Shown here piece by piece: positions 39,767 through 52,638 of a stretch of DNA of 64,000 bases. Position 1 is the first letter of the stretch; each line of letters opens with the position of its first letter. The notes under the pieces are model-generated. The model was given only the letters and a program-made list of their open reading frames with translations. It ran no database searches and had not been told where the DNA came from. Source of the DNA: Diphasiastrum complanatum (Eukaryota; Streptophyta; Lycopodiopsida; Lycopodiales; Lycopodiaceae); assembly GCA_029204225.1 (NCBI GenBank), contig MU832078.1, positions 24,348-88,347 of the forward strand, read 5' to 3'. A program made the translations under genes and the position numbers.

Positions 39767-42700
39767 TCGTTCTTCAATAGCTACATGAACATTTTAGGAT
39801 TAGTACAAAGCTCAAACAATATTAGGGGCTTTTATTCATTTGACCCTCGGTCATTACTACTTACGTTATGAGTTACTAAGTTCCTATTTTCATTTGTTAA
39901 CGGTTAAGATTAGGAGGACGAACATTAAAAGAAACATGTATTCATGTACGATAGACATGTTTGTTTGAAGATGCAAGCCATAACTTCTAGCATGTCATTT
40001 CCAATTCTGTTCAGGGATGCTTTGCTTTAGTTTAGATTTTCATCTCATGGCTCAATTGTCTATAAATGGATGAAGCTTTAAGAAACATTGTACAGTTGTT
40101 TATAACAAACGTGTTGGCTTAGATAAAGACAACGACAAGTAAGAGCACTATGTCATGGCCTCCAAGCACATAGCAAATCAGCCTATCTAGTCCATGCCCA
40201 AAGAATGTGATGCCATGGTAAGGTGCAGAACGTGTTGGGACCCTGCCATGTTGATTTTTTTATCTACCTTCTCAGGAGGGTCTGCAAACCAGCATCTTGT
40301 TGATTGTATTGGAACTTAATTGGAATTGTTTTATGAGCATCAACTTGATGTCTCTATTATTGTTTATATGATGCTATTTGTATTGATCTTATTCTCAACT
40401 TGGTATCAAGCATTTTTTTGGGCATAGAAGATCCCGACATAAATATTGAAAAAGAAATCTCGAAAATTCGGAACCCGAAACCCTAAATGGAAACCCTAAA
40501 TGAAAACCCGAAAATCCCGACACAGTTTTTCTTTTTTGTGACACGAATTTTTTGACAAATGCGACAATTTTTTTGTGCAAAAAATGCGACGATTTTTTTT
40601 CTTTTTTTGCACAAAATGCGATAAAAAAATGCCACAAAATTTTGGTTTGATTCTTGTTTTGGGGAGAGAAGCCCGATTTCCTTTTTGGCTATTTTTTTTT
40701 CAATGGGAAATTTTCTATTTCATTTGCATTTCTAGATCTTTTTTTTGTTGGACAAGGATATGCAAAGTATTTCTTCAAATAGTGTGGAATCCTTGTGCAT
40801 CTCCAAGTCCACTTCTTTCATGTGCTTTATGGAATTCATGGCCTATACAACTTGCTTTGGATGCATTCCTGTATGGAGTCTCTATTGCTAGTTTGTTCAC
40901 TTTCCTTGGGCACTCATTAGTAGCATAGTAATAAGATGACCTCATCTATATGACATGGTGTTCTGTGTGTGAGCAATTTTTTTTCACAAGCATCGAGAAG
41001 TTGCAACAATAAGAGTGAGTAAATAAAGTATCAGTCATCTTGTCTCAGGTGGAAAAATCGGGGAAGGAGGGATGAGATTATAGGTTTGAATTTTGGAGGT
41101 TAAGTACGTGAACAGTCATACAAAGAAGCCTTCAAAACTAAAGATAATTGAGTTTGTAAGGTACCCAACAACATTGGAGTGCTAAGAATTTTACATTTTC
41201 CACAGACTTGTTACAAGAAACGTAGAACTACACTTGAACAAACTATGACCATTATAGAGAAGAAAAAAAATACTCTTCAATCAAAGCATCTAGTATCCAA
41301 ATAATTAATCAGCAATATTGATTTCTTAGGTCCTATTTATACTCATGAGGCCCAAATCAGGGCTAGGACCTACAAGTTAGGGGATTTAAGGCACAATAAT
41401 AATTGTATCACGTGGTGCATCACTAATAAGTTCAAGACAATATATGAAGGGCCCCAACCATATGGTCTAATGTCAAATAACAATATGGGGCCCAAGGCAC
41501 AAGAAGGTGATATAAAACTTATAGATGATGTCAACAATTCTTAATACACCATTGAGAATGTTGGTTTTATAATTGACTATTGCTTTTGTTGTAGGTACTA
41601 TACTAGCATAATCAAAAATTTCAATCTCGTAATGTTTTGGTTGGTTGTGTTTCCACCATGCATCCTATTGCATATTGTAAGGTATATGCATGGACAAAAA
41701 ATTGTTTCACTTACTTTTAGGAGCTAAAATAGATGTCTCCGTCAATAGTTATTGAAATTTTTGAAATCAGTTTTCTATAATGTGATACATAGCACCTTAA
41801 TTATTTTACAAGGATCTTGTCATAAGATATCTCGAAATTGCTCCCTCTCCAAAGAAAGTTGCATATGCACTCATTGATCTTCTATCCACTCAATTTCCTC
41901 CAAAAATCAAAATCTGTAGATTATCCAATATTCGTTAGAAAAAACATCTAATAGTATCAACCTCTACCAGATCAACATTTGTTCCATGATAAGAAGTATT
42001 CTCATGTTGTATTTCTCTAAAAGATGTCTTCTAGGGAAGTCAAATTGATTACTAGTTCATGTCATATTTAGAAACATCTTAGTAACTTGTCCAATTTCTC
42101 TACTTCAACACCAAAGACCAAAAAATCTCTTGTAAAAATATTCTCATGAGTTTTTTCAAATATTCATAGAAGGCTTTAACCATGAGTTTTGGTAAAGTTG
42201 TTGAGTCATGTTGATGTGCTATCTTTGGAGATTGCAAACAAAAAATTTCCTATTCCATATAGCATGCTGGTATGCATCCTTCCCTTTTGTCACTTTAATT
42301 TCATTGTTAAAATTGTGTGTTTGAGGACCTTGAATAGATCTACCACGACCTACATGCATGAGAGGTTGCACACTATCAAATCTATCTTGATCAACTCAGA
42401 TTTTCGTAGGCTATCAAACAATATTTGGAGCTAGGCACATGGTATCATAGCCTATTTAAGATATGCATGCATCTATCAATTTATGTGTGCAAATTTGTCT
42501 CGAAATCAAGATCTAGTGAGTGTAGATTTCATCTCCCTTGCTATCTTTATAATTTTAGGATCAAGAGGGGTCATAATCATTAAGATTGGACCTGGCCTTG
42601 GTACTGTAAGGAATTTAGTGCTCAGACGCATGTGAAGGACAGCCAACTTTGACCAATTGGTTCTCTTCCAAGATAGATCCAAAATCTATGCTAGAAAGCT

Positions 42701-43715
42701 TGCTAGAAAGCTAGTAGAGTCAAGATTGTGTTGCAATTTGTTTCATATCAATTGGACATGCCAATCAAAAGTTATAGAAAATCAAGGTGGGTAGGGCACC
42801 CAACCTGGTTTGACACATTTCATTTGACTCATATCATGCTTGTTTGATCCAAAAACTTAGAAAAAAAAAGCTTTCCAATCTTGTCTATTTGATATCTAGA
42901 CAATTTTTTGAGGTCATAGCCACATAGTTTCATGCAATCCAATTGTATTTGAGTCATTTGTGGTGTTTTTGAGTACTTTTGTGTTCTTGAGTCAAGTTGA
43001 CCCAAACTTTGTACTTGCTCCATCTTGAGATGAGAGTTTGATCTAGTTTGAGAGAGATTGGTAGAGGGGTGCAATTTTTTAGCGAGCTTTTGGCAGTTTT
43101 GGCGAGCTTTTATGGCAATTTTGATGGGCATAATCCAAAACATGTTCTTAGGTCTAAAAGAGTATTCTATATGTACGGACATGACAATATGGACATTAAA
43201 CTTAGCACATATTTATGAAACTATTATGAATGAACAAGAGATTAAGGACTTCAATCCTCACAAAAAAACAAATCAATTACAAATCTCTTTTGGTGTGGAA
43301 ATATTGATTTACTTTCACCAATTTCTTCACTAAGGTTTATAAGTATTAGAAACAAAAATCAATTTTCAAACTCAAAATAAATCCCAAACTAACATTTGTT
43401 TTGGAAGCAGATGCATATTTTTTATCAGACAAAATTGCAGTTAAACATAATGCGACAATCTTTTACAATGACAAATTCTTTAAATTGCATCACCAATGAC
43501 GCTTTAGACATCATACACACTTCTTTAGAGCAAGCTGATAATCGTCTCTAACAACACGAGAGAAGTCTAGTAATGCTATCAAGAGGTTTACCATTCTTCG
43601 AGCCAGAAAGTCCAAGCGGCGAGCTGGTTTTCGAGCTGCGGTCGCCGTGCTCCCCCTATTTTTGACACAAACCTAGGCATGCATTATTTCATGCCATAAG
43701 AGATGACCTTTCTTA
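39767..43715. other. Unassigned AT-rich repeat DNA with two LTR-like ends
   Basis: No conserved domain was found. TGGTATCAAG at 40401 follows TTCTCAACT, and TGGTATCATAGCC at 42440 follows GGCACA. Both look like the joint between an LTR and an initiator tRNA-Met primer site, so remnants of two LTR elements are likely. 40440-40640 has CCCGAAAACCC/CCCTAAA motifs and T/A-rich repeats. 43060-43110 has TTTTTTAGCGAGCTTTTGG, which recurs as TTTTTTAGTGAGCTTTTGG at about 63358. Confidence 0.4.
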
Positions 43716-43719
43716 TGGT

Positions 43720-44290
43720 ATTTTGGGCATCGAATTTTTTTGGAATCGAAAATTTTGGGAATCGTTTTTTTTTTAAATAAAAAATTTTGGGTATCCAATT
43801 TTTGGAATCCAAAATTTTGGGAATCAAAACTTTTTGGTATCTAATTCTTGGAATCGGACTTTTTGGAATCGAATTTTGATATCGAATTTTGGTATCGAAT
43901 CTTGATATCGAATTTTGAGTATCGATAATTTCGGGTATCGGATTTTTTTGGAATTGGAAATATTGGATGTCGAACTTTTTTGGAATCGGATTTTTTGGGT
44001 ATTGAAAATCTCGGGTACTGAAAATTTTGGAATCAAATTTTGTTGAAATTAAAAAGTTTGGATACCGAAATTTTTGGAATCAGATTTTTTGGGTATCGAA
44101 AATCTCGGGTATCAAAAATTAGCCATTTGCCAACGATGAAATATCAAAATTCAATATAAAATCTCGATACACAAAAAAAATCCGATTCCAAAAAACTTGA
44201 TTCCCAAAACTCAATACACAAAAAAATCCAATTCCAAAGAATCGATACACCCAAAAATTTCGATTTGGGAGAATTTTAGATTTTGGATAT
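43720..44290. repeat. Degenerate array of GGAATCG/GGTATCG units with an inverted arm
   Basis: 43720-44140 is built of units of about 20-30 bases such as TTTTGGGTATCGAAAATTTT and TTTTGGAATCGGA. From 44150 the complement appears (AATCCGATTCC, AATCGATACACCC), so the array folds back on itself. The composition is A/T-rich with ATCGAT-like cores. It has no coding sense. Confidence 0.75.
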
Positions 44291-44373
44291 TGAATAGGAA
44301 TTAGAATCTATTTCCATCTTGCCTGTGTGGTGCATGTCGAGAAACCTTATTTCGTTTTTTTATACAACACGCT

Positions 44374-45330
44374 GAGGTGACTTTACTCAATAAGGGCTAT
44401 AGATTAGCCTCTATTGCAAACCCAAACAATGAAAAATCCTTTTGTAGTGTCATATACAATATTAATTGGAAGGCAAAGGGGAATGTCATAATGGTGGATA
44501 AGTTGCAGATGATAGCATCATCTGCTGTGGATGCCACGAGGTATATAGACTTCTTTTTTACATTGCTTTCAATACATTCTCAAGTTCAGCACCTTCATTG
44601 GTACGTCGTCGTAATCGTGAATGTAATCTTATGGGTTTTAGGAAAGGTGAAATCTTACGCGTTCTTGCATCCACACCGAACGAGAGGGAACTATATGCCA
44701 TTCCAAATGACAACCAGGGCTTTAGACGTTTCATGGCTAAAGAAACGTACTGGTACCACATGTTTGATGAAGGAAAAAGAATGATTGCCTTTATGAGCTC
44801 TTCCATGGACCCTCGTCTACCAGATACATTTTTGGCATTTTTTTCAGATGCTTGTGCATGCCATTGTGTGCACAGTTTCGTGGAGCTTCAAAAGAAGATG
44901 AAGAATGCCGGTGCATACGAGGACCAAGAAAAAATTGGCATGTCTTCCAAAAGATTCTCGTCGTGATTATGCTTGTATCAATTTTCTGTTATTATCAACA
45001 ACTGATTTATGGTTTCTACTTTTTGTTTGTTTCAGGTGGTTATTGTCAATGCAAAAACCTGGACAAATATCTAGCATACCCACTCAGTGCGCAGGTTGTG
45101 GTTTGCATGTTTCCTGACATGTGGGTTGACATTGGCCTGTCTGATTGGAAAAAGAGACATTTGTCATGGTATCTAGAGTACCCTGTAGGTACATATCCAC
45201 CCTGTAGGTACATATCCACCCTCTGAGAAACAATTGTACGAGAGAGAACAACTACGGAAAGCAAAGAGGGCACGCAGAGGAGGTGAGCATAGTACTGAGA
45301 GTTTGCGGCTAGACATCAGCACGATGATTG
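44374..45330 (+). CDS. Unrecognised exon-like sequence
   Basis: Three open stretches look like exons. The first is 44374-44541 (ending KLQMIASSAVDATR before GTATAT). The second runs from about 44589 to 44848, after TTCAAGTTCAG, with RRRNRECNLMGFRKGEILRV and ELYAIPNDNQGFRRFMAKET. The third ends around 45290, with KYLAYPLSAQVVVCMFPDMW and SDWKKRHLSWYLEYPVGTYP. The third contains a 19-bp direct duplication (ACCCTGTAGGTACATATCC, near 45180-45217) that shifts the frame. Without it the frame would run into PSEKQLYEREQLRKAKRARR. I recognise no family. It may be a host gene fragment or part of an unfamiliar transposon. Confidence 0.3.
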
Positions 45331-47180
45331 GGAGGAGTAAATGGGTTGAGATGTCCCCATTACTAACTCTCATATGGCCGTTGTGGGAGTCTTTCCTCTG
45401 TGTAAATCTTCAAGTGGGTAGTGTGCGACCAGCAGTGCTGTCTCATGAGGAATCAGCTCCCTGCTATTCTTTTTGTAATGGAGAAGATGTGTTTAGTTTG
45501 CATGTGAGTTCTCTCTCCTAAACAAGAAGAGCACCAGTGTGTCACATTACACTCTAGAAAATGACATGCTTCTACAAATGCAACAGCTGGGAATCCAGAG
45601 CAGAATCATCTTCTATAATCATACCAAAGTACAAACAATGAGCAGGTTTTCTTTGCACCATCGAAAACAAGGCAGACTCAACATTTCTTTGACAGCAAAA
45701 GGTACATCATGTTATTGAACAGGTTGTTGGACATACCTCACAACAGAGGTAACACATTCTAAGAAGAAAAGGTCTTGGCCTCACAACCTAGGAACATCCT
45801 CAGAAGCAGAACTCAGACTTTCAATGTTGTCCATAGAGATAGCAAAAAGCATATTTATGTTGTGAAGGATACAACCAGCCCCTCAGAAGTCCCAATCCAT
45901 TCTAATATCAGAGATCAGGTGACGAGCACACTTTCTTGGATAAGGATCAAACTCAGCACACTAGAGTATCCCATGAGGGAAAATGCCATGGCAGTATCAA
46001 GAATCAACATGAGAACACTCTGTAAAACACAAAAGACATGTCCTGATAAGGAACATGTAAATCATCATCAGACAGTTGCTCTTATAGCTCACAATGCAGG
46101 ACCACCAGTATTATCAGCATCATTCTTGAACCTTACAAGAAACCTCAGCACCATAATTATTGACAGTTAGATTGGACAGATGCAGTCACTAAACCCAGCA
46201 GAGAACACATAAGAGCATGCAGTTTAGAGTGAATGCAAGAGAGTGTAAACCTCAGCAGAACCTGATCCTCATAATAGAACTAAAAGCCATCTAACTAAAA
46301 GCCATCTCGAGAAAGACTTTTGCTCATTTTCTAGGCTTGGAGCCCACCTCTCTACTTCATTTTGTCATTTTGCTTTTCTTCTCTTTGTAGCATGCTGTTC
46401 TAAGGCATTGAATGTTGATTTAACATTTCAACATGTGCCTATATGAAAAAGTATCCCTCATGCCTATTAATTTTCTTCATAAGGGTTTTTTCAATGCTTG
46501 AACTCCCAAATCCACAATTAAAGGCCTTGTTGTGCATTAAAACTGATTTGACCTTTTGGCATGTGGCTATTAGAGTTGCCCTTATGCCTATCGTCATGTG
46601 TTTTTTTTCTCTTAAGCTTTTTAATGAAGCCTCACTTTGATTTTGGCCCCGCCTTTTGCATTTAAGCTCCTCTTGATTTTTCTCATGTGGCTATTAGGAG
46701 GTCCCATGGCTAATTCTTCTAGCTTTTGGCCTTTGCCCACTTGGTCATACACCATATTCCATTGGCCCCAACTTTAGGATTATCTTGGCCCCCTTTTTAG
46801 ACATTGCACTTTGTGGATTTTTATCTCGCAACTCCGCAATTTTGGTGACTGAGCCCCCACTTCTCACTGAACAACAATCTGAAAACACAGTACTTCGGTT
46901 TTTATATTAGTATTGAAAATCACAGTACATTGCAAAATTTTGACGTAGTAGCCGAAACTATACTATAGGCTGAATTTTTAAAGGCCGTCAAAAATTTTAA
47001 AGGCCAATTCTAAGGCCGTAATTTCCTCTAGCCACATTACGAACGGGCTGGGCCCCCTATCTATTGGCGATTTTCAGCCATTTGTACATTGCAATTTTGC
47101 GGCTTTTACATGCCGATTTCTTAACTATAGCAAAATTAAGCTCCAAAATTAACGCGACTTTTGGTGTCAAAATTCGGCTA
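45331..47180. other. Unassigned sequence
   Basis: A 131-codon open frame at 45775-46170 has no recognisable domain and low-complexity neighbours, so I do not call it. 46640-47170 is rich in GGCCCC/TTTTGG motifs as in plant retrotransposon non-coding regions, but no LTR boundaries were found. Confidence 0.3.
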
Positions 47181-47189
47181 ACAATGGGC

Positions 47190-48453
47190 AGCAGATGATA
47201 TCTTTAGATATCTAGCCACTGAAGAAATAGATCTTCAGTTGACAAAACAACAAAAAATAAAGCTTATTATGAAATTTTTACCATATTATCTTATTGCAGA
47301 ACAATTATATAAGTTAAGTGTTGATGGTATTACAGGTCGTTGTGCCCACGACATATTATTGCCTTGACACATGAGGGTATTGGGGGTGGACATTTCTCCT
47401 CCGACGCTACTGCTAGGGCAATTTTTTTGGAAGGGTTTTGGTGGTCAAAGACATCCATTTTTATGTAAAGTTTGCGATGTTTTTCAACGCGAAAAGAATA
47501 CCAAAAAGGCCGACCACAATCTCCTTACTCCAATACTTGAAAGTCACGCATTTCACAAATGGGATATCGATTTTGTTGGACCTATTAGTCCAATAGCACG
47601 TGGCACACAATCTCGATACATCTTGATTGCCACTGATTATGCGACAAAATGGATAGAGGCTAGAGCCACACGAAAAGCAGACGCAAAGTCTGTAGCACGC
47701 TTCCTCTATGAAAATATTATCACCCGATTTGGTTGTCCTATCGAGCTTGTTAGTGATTGAGGTTCTCACTTCCTTAATGAAATAATCAACAATTTACTAA
47801 CTCATTACTTTGTTATACATCGAAAGAGTACCCCGTACTATCCTAGATGTAATGGATTAGCTGAATCTACAAATAAAACGATTTGTAAAATCTTAACCAA
47901 GATAGTAGAAACAAGTCGATTAGACTGGGAAACGAAGTTATTCTTTGCTATCTGGGCATATCGCACAACGCCGAAGTGAGCCATGGGTTGGAAAACACCA
48001 TTTGAACTGGTATATGGCCAAGAGGCTGTTATGCCAGTAGAGTTTTGAATTCTTTCTCTACGCGTCACTTTAGCATATCCCACTGACTTGTGTGACGATA
48101 GTGCTTATCAACCAAGTTCAGAATCGACTCTTTACATTGACGAAACTGTGTGAAACACGTCTTATCTCTTATCATGCACAATTAGTTCATAAATGACGAC
48201 AAAAGACTGGCATGATCGTCATGTCAGGACTAAGGATATTTATGATGGTGATAAAATTTTACTTTATACATCTTCCATGGTCCATCCCGGGAAATTGACA
48301 TTCCGTAGCCAAGGACCTTATGTTGTCAAGAAAATTTTCACCAATGGTGCAGTCCAATTAGAAACCCTAGAAGGCATATCCCTTGACACATTAGTCAATG
48401 GTAGCCGACTACAAAGGTACTACGAGAATAATTTTTTGGCAAGTCCTCTGTAG
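47190..48453 (+). pseudogene. Tat/Athila-type Ty3/gypsy integrase, broken
   Basis: An RNase H/integrase linker (EIDLQLTKQQKIKLIMKFLP) leads into a zinc-binding remnant (CKVCDVFQREKNT). The integrase core has HKWDIDFVGPISPIARGTQS, YILIATDYATKWIEARATRK, then VSD with a stop, then NGLAESTNKTICKILTKIVE, carrying the D, D and E catalytic residues. The C-terminal part has GDKILLYTSSMVHPGKLTFR and GPYVVKKIFTNGAVQLETLE. The WDIDFVGPI pattern is characteristic of Tat/Athila elements. Several stops interrupt it. Confidence 0.85.
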
Positions 48454-48599
48454 AGATATCTTTCTATGTTATTTTACCTTATACTTTTCTGTTTTTCCTT
48501 CTATGTATATTTCTTCCCAAATTTTTTGTGAACCCATTGGGTTTACACTTATTCAAAAAATCAAAAATATTTTTTTTCCATCCGTCAATAGGTTCTAAT

Positions 48600-49695
48600 T
48601 TGCATCCGACAAGATTGCATCCGACAACATACATCCGACGATTTGTGTCTGCCAACCACCAGTCTCATTTGCATCCGTGTGGAGCCTCATGATCCCACAT
48701 TATCCAGAATTGTTGTTTTATATTGCAAAAAATTTCAATTTTTATACATGTAAATGTGCTATAGTGCCTAAATTCATGTAAAGGCCTATTTGCACTTTGT
48801 AAATTCACATTTAGGTTAAAACTCGCGACGTTCTATAGAGACGCATTAGTGGATCTCAACCGACATATTAACAGTTGGTAAACAACATTGAGGCCGGTGA
48901 TCGTTTCTATAAGGACGACACTTTGTGCCATTGTATAGACGCACAGATTTGAGTATCAATTGAGAGAGAAGAGAGCCAGTTTCTATAAGCTTGAGCATTC
49001 TTGGGCCTCTGTCATCTTTTACAGCATTACTTCTTATTCATTCAGCGAATACACTCTGTATGATCTGTAACTGTTTGTGATACTTCTTTTCTGCATCACA
49101 CATATTTCTCATGTCTTATTGAATTCCAGTTACTCTAACGTGGATTTTCAGGCATCACCAGAGAGCGACAATTCTAACTAACGTGTGTAGGGAATTAGCC
49201 GAAGCTGTTAAGCATAACCATAAAGCAGAACTTCTTTCAATTTTGAATGAGCTATGTGTCCAGATAATGAATTTATTTGATGTTTTGTTCTGTTTGCTCA
49301 CTGTGATAAGAACTAATTCTCTATGTTCGATTCAGAGGAATCATGAGCCAATTCGATTCTGTTTGATGAATCTATTTGCTAGTTGCTATCTGATCTGATT
49401 GCTTACTGATATCTGAAGAGCCTGAAAGATAAAGTAACTTTTATAATCACAAACCTTGACCAAATTGTTTCACCATTGGTGTTCCTGGATGTCAATTTAC
49501 CCAAATATCTTTGGATAACCACATATGTCGCTGTAGTATTCATTGTTAATATTACACATCACAATCCATTCATCATCTTACATACACTTATCATACAAAA
49601 GAAGAGATTATTGTCTCTCTTGGGGAACGATCAAACCTTTTATACTACTTAATTCATTTATTTTGTGAAAATCTATAATGACTAGGCCACCACAT
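48600..49695 (+). mobile_element. 3' UTR and LTR sequence of Tat/Athila-type element
   Basis: It starts with a GCATCCGAC repeat cluster (48600-48690), whose relative lies at 50870-50960. It ends at the tRNA-Asp-like primer site at 49700. It lies between the integrase of one element (left) and the gag of another (right), so an LTR shared by two elements in tandem is likely. Exact LTR boundaries were not resolved. Confidence 0.5.
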
Positions 49696-49699
49696 AATT

Positions 49700-49718
49700 T
49701 GGCACTATTGCCAGGAGA
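49700..49718 (+). other. Candidate primer binding site, tRNA-Asp type
   Basis: TGGCACTATTGCCAGGAGA resembles TGGCGCCGTTGCCGGGGA, the typical site of Athila/Tat elements. The position ahead of a gag supports it. Confidence 0.6.
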
Positions 49719-49829
49719 TGAATTTCATCTTTTGTAATATTGTTAAGTGTATTAAGTCTACAAATCTTTCTCATGTAACACATGCCAAGAACACACTCTC
49801 AAGCAACTATCGATCATCATCTGAAAATG

Positions 49830-50444
49830 CAGACAATATTTGTCCAAGTTTGAATCTATTACTATAGCAAATAAAGAACATACAGACGAGGACAAAGTTA
49901 GAATTTTGCCAGGTCTTCTGCGAAAGCAGACTAGGATTTGGTACAATCAATTAGTACCGGAAACGGTTAATACTCGGAACACTTTAAGAACAGCATTCCT
50001 TAAGCAGTTTAGGGAGATAGCTACTTCACTAGATTGTTGGCTTGGCTTAATCCTGTTGAGAAGAAGCCGAAGGAATTACTTAGAAAGTATACTCGTAGAG
50101 TTAAAAATTTAATAGGAAAGTTAGGAGCCCAGTTTCCGTTTCCTACGCAAAACAAATGGTTCTTGGGCGGCTTGCCTAAGAAAATGGACCGTTATTGTCG
50201 ACAGGGATTGATGACCTCTTTGGAAGATGTCATTGTCTCTACCGAAAATTACGAAACTTCTCGAATTTCTCATAGAAGGAGAAATGAGAGAAAAAGTAGT
50301 AAAAAGCATAAATCGAAACGTACAGAAGAATCTGAATCATCTACTGAGTCTGAATCAAAATCTGATTCGGTAGATGAGGAAGAGTCTTCCGAGTATTCAT
50401 CTTATTCTTCTTTATCAAAAAAACAAAAGAACTTACATACATAG
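49830..50444 (+). pseudogene. Tat/Athila-type Gag, frameshifted
   Basis: The first half (ITIANKEHTDEDKVRILPGL, TRIWYNQLVPETVNTRNTLR, FLKQFREIATSLDC) and second half (AWLNPVEKKPKELLRKYTRR, WFLGGLPKKMDRYCRQGLMT) are in different frames, with a one-base shift near 50035. The W...L....T...L...F...F pattern is that of a retrotransposon Gag core. A Ser/Glu-rich tail ends at 50444. No Pol follows. Confidence 0.75.
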
Positions 50445-51085
50445 CTTGATTCAGCTAGTATATATATTTACAAGTGTCAAAAGACAAATATCTTATAATT
50501 CTTGAATGTCTTCTACTCCAGTTTTGTATATGTACAAAAGCTGGTACCCGCTAACCGCCCTTGGCATATTTGGTTGTCCAGCTATTTTAGGGTTGATAAT
50601 AAGTTAGCGACGTCGATCTGCCAATGTAGCAAAAACCCAAAAAACTCAAAGGTGCCCTTAGACTGAAGGTATAAAAAATCCGAAGGTGCCTTAGACTGAA
50701 GGTACGCGAAGGTGCAAAAAAGGCAAAAAAGGCAAAGGTGCCTTTAGAATGTTTAAGGCACAAAAAATCTCAAAGGAAAAAAATGTGAAGATCCGAAACC
50801 TGTAGTCGGCCTTCGATTTTCAGGATGCTCATTACTTGAACGATTTGTTTAAGACTGAGCATAAGAAATCTAATATGCATCCAACAAGATTGCATCCGCC
50901 ATTGTCCTCGACAATTTGCATCCGCCACTGTAGCTGCCAATTTCCATCCGATGCCACTGAGAGAACTTCCAAAAAAATTAAAAAAAATTCAAAAAATGGC
51001 CGAATCAGATTCAGACCATAGTGATGAGATATCAGACATGTCTCAATCACTCAAACTCGTTCTCTGTGAAGATGAAACAATGAAT
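50445..51085. repeat. Repeat-rich tail after the gag (AAGGTGCC and GCATCC repeats)
   Basis: 50640-50750 has repeated AAGGTGCCTTAGACTGAAGGTA-like units. 50870-50960 repeats GCATCCGCC/GCATCCAAC and matches the start of the LTR-like region at 48600. The direct step from gag to 3'-type sequence suggests that the Pol part was deleted. Confidence 0.55.
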
Positions 51086-51089
51086 TAGT

Positions 51090-51625
51090 GGTATATCCAA
51101 GCTCAACCAACCTTTAAGTTGCTTGAGTTTCAAATTCCTCTCTAGAAGGGCCACCAGAGCCTTTATCTTATGTACCAGACATACGAAAATTTTAATCGGA
51201 AGCAACTCACGTTTTGCATTGAACTTCAAAATTTTCAGTCAATTGTCTACTTGGCTGGCAGCAACCTCACCACCTTTGGCTTTCCTAGTGGCCATAAGGA
51301 GAAGCCAGTCAAGCTGACCAATATGTTGCAGCAACCATATGCCAGATTCCTTGACACGTCTATCGACAAATGGAAGAACAAGGATGGCATTCTCCTCCAG
51401 GCCATCAAGTGCCAAGAACTGGGAGCTACGTGTGCTTATCTTACAAAGTACACTTATACACGCAAGGCACATCTGCTGAGGATTCCCCTCCAGATCTTTG
51501 CCATGTTGGGGGAATCCTATGAAGGCCGCCAAAATATGTACAATTGGGCCGCCTTCATCTCCCGACAACTCATTATTGCCCTGCAGAAGAGAGCCCCAGT
51601 TACCTCCTTGGGCTCTAAAACTTAG
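51090..51625 (+). other. Unrecognised ORF in element-rich DNA
   Basis: The frame at 51170-51625 encodes 151 residues, including LAGSNLTTFGFPSGHKEKPV, YARFLDTSIDKWKNKDGILL and YNWAAFISRQLIIALQKRAP. It extends in-frame upstream after a stop at about 51145. The composition is that of a real protein. The type is unknown; it resembles in style the accessory ORFs of plant retrotransposons. A gypsy RT fragment on the other strand begins right after it. Confidence 0.35.
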
Positions 51626-51654
51626 GAGCAATTTGGACTAAGAAATAGCCACTA

Positions 51655-51860
51655 ACACCATCCAAAAAGCTAAAAGCTTAGGTCCTGCCATATCTTCGAG
51701 GATTTGTGTGGCCAGAGGTAGTGGGAAGTGATCTTTCTCTATTTGGTCATTAAGTTTCTTCAAATCCATGCAGATACGAAGTTACCATTTTTCTTTGGTA
51801 CCACCACAATTGGTGATACCCAATTGGTGTGCTCGATTTCATTATTGAAACCAGCATCGA
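51655..51860 (-). mobile_element. Tat/Athila-type RT fragment, antisense
   Basis: The minus strand reads KLLDAGFNNEIEHTNWVSPI, then VVVPKKN, then in another frame RICMDLKKLNDQIEKDHFPL and PLATQILEDMAG. This is the start of the RT of Tat/Athila-like gypsy elements. One frameshift lies near 51785. It is only about 70 codons. Confidence 0.8.
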
Positions 51861-52638
51861 GAAGCTTAGGGCAATCTTTATAGCAATGCCTTCCGATACA
51901 GTCAGCACACTTAGCTACAAAGTCATAACAAAGTCTACATTCACTTTGAAAGTTAGCATGCAAAACCTCTCTTCTAAAGTGCTGAAGGGAAAATGGCATA
52001 ACCACTTTGGTTGACTTGTGTAGGTTGCTCCTCTGAATAGTATTGGTCATTGGAATAAGTTAGGATTACCGTCATCACTAGTAGATTCATAGGTTAGGGT
52101 TTCATAAGAGGAGTTCTGCACTACATTGGCCTGTACTTGGGGTCGGTTCTGTTGATTTGGCCTGTTTGGTTGAGTAGATTCTCTTGGACCTGGGAGTGCC
52201 AATCGTTGCTGTTTTCCAATGATGGAATGGGCGGAGGACATTTTTCAACAGATATCACTATTCGCAAACTTTTGCAATCAAGATGTTGGTGACCTACACT
52301 TCATAAAGATATAGAAAATGGCGAAGGTTCTCTAGCAAATTTATAACCTGTTTTGAAGTCACAGATGAATGTTCAATAGTTTGCCATTTTAAAAACCTTT
52401 GTCGATCATCTTACAGTCATTATTAATCTTCGCCGACCTGACAGATGGATTCAGAATGCCAAAATTAGGTTGGACATAGGTTCAGATCCTGAAATTTTTT
52501 ATTATATACAGTATCTAGGCAAAGGATGTTCTTAGGTGAATGTTGAACCTTCGCCAGATCTTCAGAACCTTCGTTGGATCAGTTTAGATATTCAGAAACC
52601 TTAGCTAATTTTAAAGTATCGATCATGCCTGCAAATTT

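Noticed and set aside
45037-45075. Ribosomal protein uL13-like start (VVIVNAK) after an acceptor-like site
   Set aside because: Only seven residues fit and a stop follows after six more codons; no further uL13 motifs.
45775-46170. 131-codon open frame
   Set aside because: No domain, no splice context and unlikely codon pattern; surrounding DNA is repeat-like.
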